Shown here: positions 4,984 to 9,142 of the stretch, piece by piece | How the letters are laid out: the number at the start of each line of letters is the position of its first letter | Numbering within the stretch: position 1 is the first letter of the stretch | Assembly: GCA_035623275.1 (NCBI GenBank) | Contig: DASPTT010000016.1 | Coordinates: forward strand, 1-9,142 | Source of the DNA: DASPTT01 sp035623275 | GTDB lineage: Bacteria; Actinomycetota; Acidimicrobiia; Acidimicrobiales; UBA8190 | DNA length: 9,142 nucleotides | Direction of reading: 5' to 3' | Position numbers and translations under genes: made by a program | Notes under the pieces: generated by a model | What the model was told of the DNA's origin: nothing | Seen by the model: the letters and a program-made list of their open reading frames with translations, nothing else | Databases searched by the model: none

Positions 4984-6018
4984 CTACTCGACCTCTTCGT
5001 GACCGGCATAGATGACACCAAGCAGCGCCGCTCGAGAATGGACGCCGAACTTGCGATAGATCTCGCTGAGTTGATTGCGGATGGTTCCGACACTCAGGAA
5101 GACGGCGGCTGAGATCTCCGCGACGGACTGGCCTCGCATCAGCCGGACGACAAGCTCCAACTCATGAGCGGTGAGCTGGTGGGTCTTCGCCGCTTGCTGG
5201 AGGACGCTCTTCGCCAAGTCGGGAAGGATCTCGCCATGGACCGCTTCCGCCACCAGGCGCATCACCGTGGCGTCGGGGCTCGGCGGCGATGCGGAAAGCA
5301 CCGCCTCTTCGCGCGTCGAGAGGGCACACGCCAGCCGGGGCGGCGAATGCGAGCACAGCTTCACCATGGTCAGCAGGCCTGTCCTCCACCGACCCTTCCA
5401 ACCGAAGCGGACGCCGACGGACGACGCGTCGTGATCGTGGATCAACTCGGCCAGGGCGACGACGGCACCGCCGACGTCGAGGGGGTGGAGCAGACCCAGC
5501 AACGGAAAACCCGCCAACGCGGCCTGATCCGCGCCGATGATCAGGTCGACGTCGGTGCTGGTGTCGACGATCCGCCAGTCGTGGTCCGTCGTCAGAACCG
5601 CGAGCTGGCTCCTGCCGACGGGCTCCGTCCAGGCCAGTTCGGTGTTCGCCTCCCCGGGGAGAAGGCAGAGCACGACGACTGGGCCCTGCGGGGTGCGAAC
5701 GCGCCGCGCCGATTGGCAGGTCTCGATCACGCCGCCATCCGCTTGCACATTGCGCGCCCGAAGGGTGAAACCGTCGACGATCCCGTCGACCAGGATCTGG
5801 AGCCGGCGACGCGCGAGATCGGCGTCCTCTGGCGGCAAGAAGCGGAGCATCGACTCGCCGATGACTTGCTCGGGAGCGTGAAACCCGATGAGGTCGACGG
5901 CGGCGGCATTGACGTCACGAACCCGACCATCGGCGTCGATGACGCCGAGCGCTACCGGCGCCGAGACCAGCGACTCGTGCAGCTCCTCCAGGGTCAAGAC
6001 GGGCTCGGTTTCGACCAT
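4984..6018 (-). CDS. PAS-domain LuxR-type transcriptional regulator
   Basis: About 344 residues. A PAS-type sensor domain occupies roughly residues 8-120: LHESLVSAPVALGVIDADGR, then VNAAAVDLIGF, then a strand-rich remainder. A second PAS-like segment begins at SQLAVLTTDHDWRIVDTS and runs to about residue 240. The C-terminal 63 residues form a LuxR/GerE helix-turn-helix: LTAHELELVVRLMRG, then SVAEISAAVFLSVGTIRNQL, then YRKFGVHSRAAL. No receiver or kinase domain is present, so the signal is probably sensed directly by the PAS part. The start is ATG 6018 or a TTG three codons upstream; neither has a clear ribosome binding site. It is divergent from the Cys-rich/pseudo-receiver pair, which it may control; that link is inference from position. 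Confidence 0.85.
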   Translation of the reverse strand: MVETEPVLTLEELHESLVSAPVALGVIDADGRVRDVNAAAVDLIGFHAPEQVIGESMLRFLPPEDADLARRRLQILVDGIVDGFTLRARNVQADGGVIETCQSARRVRTPQGPVVVLCLLPGEANTELAWTEPVGRSQLAVLTTDHDWRIVDTSTDVDLIIGADQAALAGFPLLGLLHPLDVGGAVVALAELIHDHDASSVGVRFGWKGRWRTGLLTMVKLCSHSPPRLACALSTREEAVLSASPPSPDATVMRLVAEAVHGEILPDLAKSVLQQAAKTHQLTAHELELVVRLMRGQSVAEISAAVFLSVGTIRNQLSEIYRKFGVHSRAALLGVIYAGHEEVE

Positions 6019-6191
6019 CTGTGACAACGATGCACCGCCAGAGGCGTCGGCGAAAGACCCATACCCGTGGACAGGTCCATGACACGCGTCACCTCGGAGC
6101 CGAAATACGTCATGACCTGGGCGAATTCCGCCCCAACGCGTACGACCAAGCCCGTAGGTTGTCGGGTCAGTCGAGCAACGAGGAAGTGGTC

Positions 6192-6482
6192 ATGACGACG
6201 GCATGTCCAGGCACTTGGGTCACCCACGAGAGGCGAGGCGAAGCCTTCTGCACCGAGGCCATTCGTGGCGGGCCCTGTGGAGCACGAGCCGAGGACCACG
6301 AGATGCTCGTCTCGTGCTCGAAGTTCTTCCTCGGTCGATGCCCCACGTGTGCACCCCTCGGCAAACCCTCTGGTGCGTGGTCACCCGATGGCGGTTTCGC
6401 CCCGAGGGTCGGTGTCCCATTCGCACCATGCCAATGGGATCTATTCCCGACTGCGACGACACAGACTCGCTCCCTGATCTAG
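6192..6482 (+). CDS. Cys/His-rich mini-protein, paralogue A of a three-member family
   Basis: This 96-residue protein starts at ATG 6192 behind a good ribosome binding site (GAGGAAG). Its first 53 residues carry C5, H12, C20, C29, H36, C42, C50 and C53. This spacing is shared, with at most one residue of difference per interval, with the proteins at 8524-8721 and 7990-8496 (shared words: FCTE, a G before the third Cys, C-x2-C at the end). Six Cys and two His would suit two zinc sites. The remaining 43 residues are Pro/Gly-rich and unmatched in the paralogues. Its TAG stop directly abuts the ATG of the pseudo-receiver gene, so the two are probably co-translated. I recognise no named family; function unknown. 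Confidence 0.7.
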   Translation: MTTACPGTWVTHERRGEAFCTEAIRGGPCGARAEDHEMLVSCSKFFLGRCPTCAPLGKPSGAWSPDGGFAPRVGVPFAPCQWDLFPTATTQTRSLI

Positions 6483-6896
6483 ATGTCCGCCGCGCCGGGC
6501 AACACCGAGCGGAAATCCTCGGCACCAGACCATGAACGGAGACCCCAGGTCCTCGTAGCTCATTGTCAGGCCCCTGTTCGTGAGGCTCTTTCCGGCGTGC
6601 TCGAACGCCAGGGCTATGCCGTCGAGGTCACGGGTGACGCCCGTGAGGCGCGGTCCCTGATCTCGCGAGGTGTCGATGTGCTCGTCATCGGCGTCAACTT
6701 CCCTCCAGCTGGGTGCGCAGCCGTGTTGGACATGTGCGGCACTCCTCCGCCGACGGTGGTCATTGGCGAGCAAGGCGAAAGAGTGGACCAGACCGTCATC
6801 GACGATCCGCGCGTCGATCGTGTCCTCGACCGGCCGTACACCCTTGCCGCTCTTCTCGAGTCGCTGGAAGCGGCGATGGATGCCCGACCGGGGTGA
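6483..6896 (+). CDS. Degenerate (pseudo-)receiver domain protein
   Basis: This 137-residue protein follows the CheY-like pattern. PQVLVAHCQAPVREALSGVL is the first strand and helix, GYAVEVTGDAREA the second, DVLVIGVNFPPAG the third strand, TVVIGEQGE the fourth, and VDRVLDRPYTLAALLESL the end. The residues needed for phosphorylation are gone. The acidic pair is replaced by A-H near 26-27, the phospho-acceptor Asp is G70, and the conserved Lys before Pro is R117. It should therefore work as a phosphorylation-independent protein-interaction domain. No output domain is attached. The start ATG lies directly after the stop of the Cys-rich gene, with no ribosome binding site of its own, so coupling to the upstream gene is likely. 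Confidence 0.75.
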   Translation: MSAAPGNTERKSSAPDHERRPQVLVAHCQAPVREALSGVLERQGYAVEVTGDAREARSLISRGVDVLVIGVNFPPAGCAAVLDMCGTPPPTVVIGEQGERVDQTVIDDPRVDRVLDRPYTLAALLESLEAAMDARPG

Positions 6897-6914
6897 TCGT
6901 GACGGAGCCCCCGC

Positions 6915-7823
6915 TCAGGAGACGGGTGCCGGCGGTGCCAGGAAACCGTAGGCCAACGTGAACCCGTCGCCGTCGCCGTCGGGGCTCGACGGCGTCGACA
7001 CCGCGTTCGGGCCCTGGTAGAGCTGCCCGGCCTCGCTGCTCACCAGCCCTGGGGACCCGCCGTCGACGGTGGCGTCGTCGAAGGTGATCGGGGTGTACGT
7101 CGACAGGGTGGCGGTCCTGCCGTTGACGCACGGCGCCTCCATGATCCACTCCGCCGAGTCGCCCGGTGTCGAGAACCCGGTGATCCACACGGAGTACGAC
7201 CAGTACCCCGCGTCGGTGGCGTCGACCTCCCACGCGGACCCGTGCTCGGCGATCTCCACCTTCATGGTGTCGCCCACGGCCACGGAAAGCGGGATCTGCT
7301 GCTCGGTGAAGTTCTGGGCGGCGGTGGTCCACCACGCCGTGAAGTGGTTCGAGCCGTTGGCCGAGTCCTGCTCGGTGCCGGCCTGGATGAGTGAGCCGTT
7401 GTCGTACCCGTCGATGCCCACCCACGTCGCCGAGTAGGTCGGCGACTGCGACGGGACGATGGCGGGCACGTTCCACTGGCCGCCGACGCTCGCGATGTGG
7501 TGGCCGGTCAGCGCGTAGCCGGACCAGTTGGCCGAGGCCCAGCCGACGGCCTGCGGCGTGCCCTGGCCGCTCGTGCCGCCGGGGCGGACTCCGGACGTGC
7601 CGGGGAAGTGCGGCGTGCGGACCGTGCTCGGCACCATGGCGGGAGCGCCGCCCCAGGTGGTGACGGGCGATGCCGTGGCGATCCCGCTCGGCACGGCAGC
7701 GGCCATGGTCGGCGAGCCGGCGATGGCGACGCCGAGCCCGGCGAGCATCCCCGCCCCGAGTGCCGCCGTCCCCGTGCGACGAAAGGGTCCGCTCCGCCCG
7801 TCCCGCCTCGACCCAGCGCGCAT
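6915..7823 (-). CDS. Secreted G1-family (eqolisin-type) glutamic peptidase
   Basis: 302 residues. Basic residues then a hydrophobic stretch (about 19-43, ending TMAAAVPSG) form an export signal. The mature part begins the eqolisin core at ASANWSGYALTG (97-107), then GGQWNVPAI, then SATWVGIDG (131-139). LIQAG supplies the candidate catalytic Gln (Q147), and AEWIMEAP (224-231) the candidate Glu (E225 or E229). It ends GDGFTLAYGF, a typical closing strand. Known members are glutamic endopeptidases, often most active at acid pH; this would act outside the cell. The ATG has a strong ribosome binding site (GAGGACGAG). A perfect 18-bp palindrome lies about 100 bp upstream. The Gly/Pro/Thr-rich stretch at about 50-95 is probably a propeptide or linker. 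Confidence 0.85.
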   Translation of the reverse strand: MRAGSRRDGRSGPFRRTGTAALGAGMLAGLGVAIAGSPTMAAAVPSGIATASPVTTWGGAPAMVPSTVRTPHFPGTSGVRPGGTSGQGTPQAVGWASANWSGYALTGHHIASVGGQWNVPAIVPSQSPTYSATWVGIDGYDNGSLIQAGTEQDSANGSNHFTAWWTTAAQNFTEQQIPLSVAVGDTMKVEIAEHGSAWEVDATDAGYWSYSVWITGFSTPGDSAEWIMEAPCVNGRTATLSTYTPITFDDATVDGGSPGLVSSEAGQLYQGPNAVSTPSSPDGDGDGFTLAYGFLAPPAPVS

Positions 7824-7920
7824 CTCGTCCTCGTCCCTCGCTCGCGTCCGCGTGTCGTGCCGTCCGCTCGGGAAACGCCCGGTCGCCGAGGACCTTTCGC
7901 GCCAATGTCCTTGGTGTCGT

Positions 7921-7938
7921 CAACGACCGCGGTCGTTG
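7921..7938. promoter_or_regulatory. Perfect 18-bp palindrome upstream of the G1 peptidase gene
   Basis: CAACGACCGCGGTCGTTG is its own reverse complement over all 18 bases. It lies between the stop of the Cys-rich gene at 7990 and the peptidase start at 7823. There is no T-run on either side, so an operator for a dimeric regulator is more likely than a terminator. Confidence 0.5.
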
Positions 7939-7989
7939 GCATGCGCAATCGGCGAGGCGCGCGTGGAGACGGCGCGCGTAGCGACAGGG

Positions 7990-8496
7990 TCAGTTGGCGA
8001 CGGCCCAGAGCCCGTCGGGGACGAAGTCGGGTGCGAGGATGAGCCGACGTCGCATGACCTCGTCGCAGTGGCGGCAACGGGTCCCGCGCGGCGTGACGCG
8101 ACACGCCATCACCCCGGCGAGGTGGGGCGCGTCGTAGCCGAGGCAGGCCTTGCCGTCGAGCTCCTCGGAGCAGTAGGCGATCTCGCCGTCCCGGTGGAGG
8201 ACGAGACACCCGTTGCACATCGCAGCCATCACCATCACCTCGTTCGGGGCGCCGCCCGAGCGCCACGGACGCGGGGTGTGCTCCGTGCCCCTTCCCGCCG
8301 TCCAGGTCGCCCCTGTGTCCTGACTGGCATCGGCCCCGGGGTGCCGGGGGTCGAGCAAACGACGCACAACGGACGCACACGCGAGCGCCGCGGCCGTCCA
8401 CACCAGCGCGCGGGCCTGCAACGCCCACCTTCGGGACCGGCGCGGGACGTGGGACGGCTGGCGCGACGGGCGCTGCCGGGAGGACGGTACGGACAT
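7990..8496 (-). CDS. Cys/His-rich protein, paralogue C, possibly membrane-anchored
   Basis: From ATG 8496 the product is 168 residues. An Arg-rich N-terminus precedes a hydrophobic stretch (VWTAAALACASVV), then a linker, then the Cys/His-rich domain. That domain has MCNGC, LVLHRDGEIAYCSEE, GKACLGYDAPH, VMACR and RCRHC in the order and spacing of paralogues A and B. An internal ATG at 8229, with GAACGAGG at good spacing, would give a 79-residue protein beginning just before the first Cys, as in A and B. The upstream part has strongly G/C-ending codons, which favours real coding, so both forms may be made. It follows paralogue B by 27 nt on the same strand. Function unknown. Confidence 0.6.
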   Translation of the reverse strand: MSVPSSRQRPSRQPSHVPRRSRRWALQARALVWTAAALACASVVRRLLDPRHPGADASQDTGATWTAGRGTEHTPRPWRSGGAPNEVMVMAAMCNGCLVLHRDGEIAYCSEELDGKACLGYDAPHLAGVMACRVTPRGTRCRHCDEVMRRRLILAPDFVPDGLWAVAN

Positions 8497-8523
8497 GGTG
8501 CGTGGCTCGGGTGCGCTCGCCGA

Positions 8524-8721
8524 CTAATGGCCGGCGCGGGACGCGGGGATGGTGACGGGGTGGCAGTAGGTGCAGGCCTCGCCCTCGACCAGGCGGCACG
8601 CGAAGACGCCCCCCTGATGGGGTCGGTCCTCGCCGGCGCACTGGCGCCCGGCGCGGTCCTCGGTGCAGAAGGCGACGGTGCCGTCGCGGTGGACCACCAG
8701 CAAACCGCCGCAGCTCGTCAT
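8524..8721 (-). CDS. Cys/His-rich mini-protein, paralogue B
   Basis: This 65-residue protein starts at ATG 8721 behind a strong ribosome binding site (GAGGGAGAGG). Almost the whole protein is the conserved domain: C4, H11, C19, C28, H35, C42, C50, C53, with VVHRDGTVAFCTED and CTYCHP as the best-conserved parts. It lacks the extra tail of paralogue A and the N-terminal segment of paralogue C, so it defines the minimal unit. The spacing between ligands matches A except for one residue. It is first of a likely operon with paralogue C. Two structural zinc sites are plausible. No named family recognised. Confidence 0.75.
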   Translation of the reverse strand: MTSCGGLLVVHRDGTVAFCTEDRAGRQCAGEDRPHQGGVFACRLVEGEACTYCHPVTIPASRAGH

Positions 8722-8918
8722 GCCTCTCCCTCGCAGTCCGTTGCCTGGTGGCCGGCCGTGCTGGTGCGGCGGGCCACTCGCTCCGGGTGCCGTCCTGGCT
8801 CCCTGTCCACTTGCAGTATCGGGACGCTACGTGGCCGACTTGAGGGAAAACCCAACGGCCTCCCAATCCTCTACGCACGCCGTGGGCTCGGGGAAGGCGC
8901 GCGTGCTCACGCAGCGTG
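8722..8918. other. Intergenic region before the Cys/His-rich pair
   Basis: No gene is supported. The minus strand offers a GATACT hexamer near 8814-8819 that could be a -10 for paralogue B, without a convincing -35. No terminator hairpin with a T-run was seen after the propeller-like gene. Confidence 0.3.
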
Positions 8919-9142
8919 TTAAGGGGTGTTGCTCCCGACCGTCGGTCCCCCGGACCCCAGGGTCAGGTCCCACGCATTCCAGAGGACGCCGCCGACACCA
9001 CCGTTGTCGTACTCGGTCAGGTCGTGGCTTGCGGCGGCAACATAGACGTGGATGAGCCCGTCGCCCGCGTCGAGGAAGGCGTCGGGCGATCCGCCGACCG
9101 GCCCGCCGCCGCTGGCCCCGGTGCTCAGCCCCCAGGCGTTCC
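8919..9142 (-). CDS. C-terminal end of a propeller-like repeat protein, cut by the right edge
   Basis: Seventy-three residues are visible, ending in TAA at 8919-8921. A unit starting NAWGLSTGASGGGP, followed by DGLIHVYVAAASHDLTEYDN, is repeated about 54 residues later as NAWDLTLGSGGP. The D-G-x-x-H-V-x-V pattern followed by a W-N-x-W turn resembles blades of lectin-like beta-propellers. That suggests a secreted or surface sugar-binding protein, but with little more than one repeat visible the family is uncertain. It is oriented with the Cys-rich genes and the secreted peptidase. Confidence 0.6.
   Translation of the reverse strand, partial: NAWGLSTGASGGGPVGGSPDAFLDAGDGLIHVYVAAASHDLTEYDNGGVGGVLWNAWDLTLGSGGPTVGSNTP

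Noticed and set aside
5164..6024. 286-codon plus-strand frame opposite the PAS-LuxR gene
   Set aside because: No domain is recognisable, while the minus strand gives clear PAS and LuxR HTH motifs.
6021..6191. Upstream extension of Cys-rich protein A to a start at 6021
   Set aside because: The extension is Arg/His-rich without similarity to the paralogues, and ATG 6192 has a good ribosome binding site and matches their N-termini.
6796..8878. Frames of 375 and 456 codons on the minus strand overlapping the peptidase and Cys-rich genes
   Set aside because: They are low-complexity Arg/Pro/Gly shadows in other frames of genes with good motifs and ribosome binding sites.
7528..8922. 464-codon plus-strand frame
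   Set aside because: It is antisense to the peptidase and both Cys-rich genes and has no recognisable domain.

Overview
High-GC DNA with many GTG starts, TAnnnT -10 hexamers placed 6-8 nt before start codons (leaderless transcripts), and a 33-residue bS22 ribosomal protein gene. These fit an actinobacterium, possibly of the Acidimicrobiia; the lineage is inference. The window falls into two parts: the end of an integrated mobile element (1 to about 4385) and chromosome-like flank (about 4386 to 9142).

Mobile element. A small HTH-like protein open at the left edge is followed by a promoter that carries an inverted repeat. That promoter drives an OB-fold/ssDNA-binding-like protein and an ATGA-coupled HUH rolling-circle replication initiator. 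Next come cargo genes: a small EF-Tu-type beta-barrel protein (+) and a five-repeat TPR protein (-). At the right end lie a complete bS22 gene (3223-3324, +) and, 5 bp away tail to tail, a tyrosine recombinase gene (-). The recombinase frame runs up to a 34-bp palindrome (4366-4399). The right half of this palindrome, read on the minus strand, is the first seven codons of a second bS22 gene (MGSLIKK, then stop).

Main interpretation: the element has integrated into the 5' end of the host bS22 gene, cut it after seven codons, and supplies a complete replacement copy beside its integrase. The replacement differs from the host remnant at the start codon and at the wobble base of codons 2-5, while the encoded peptide is unchanged. 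This would fit a copy that escapes its own integrase. The integrase frame has no ATG, GTG or TTG between the upstream stop and residues deep in the catalytic domain, so its start may be supplied only in the circular form, or it uses an unusual codon.

Flank. A VOC-family protein and tRNA-Gln(UUG) are followed by a PAS-PAS-LuxR regulator (-). Divergent from it is a two-gene unit: a Cys/His-rich mini-protein whose stop abuts the start of a degenerate receiver-domain protein. Then on the minus strand come a secreted G1 (eqolisin-type) peptidase, two further Cys/His-rich proteins of the same family, and the C-terminal end of a propeller-like repeat protein cut by the right edge. The three Cys/His-rich proteins share a near-invariant six-Cys, two-His pattern that I cannot assign to a known family. 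They are the second candidate for an undescribed system.
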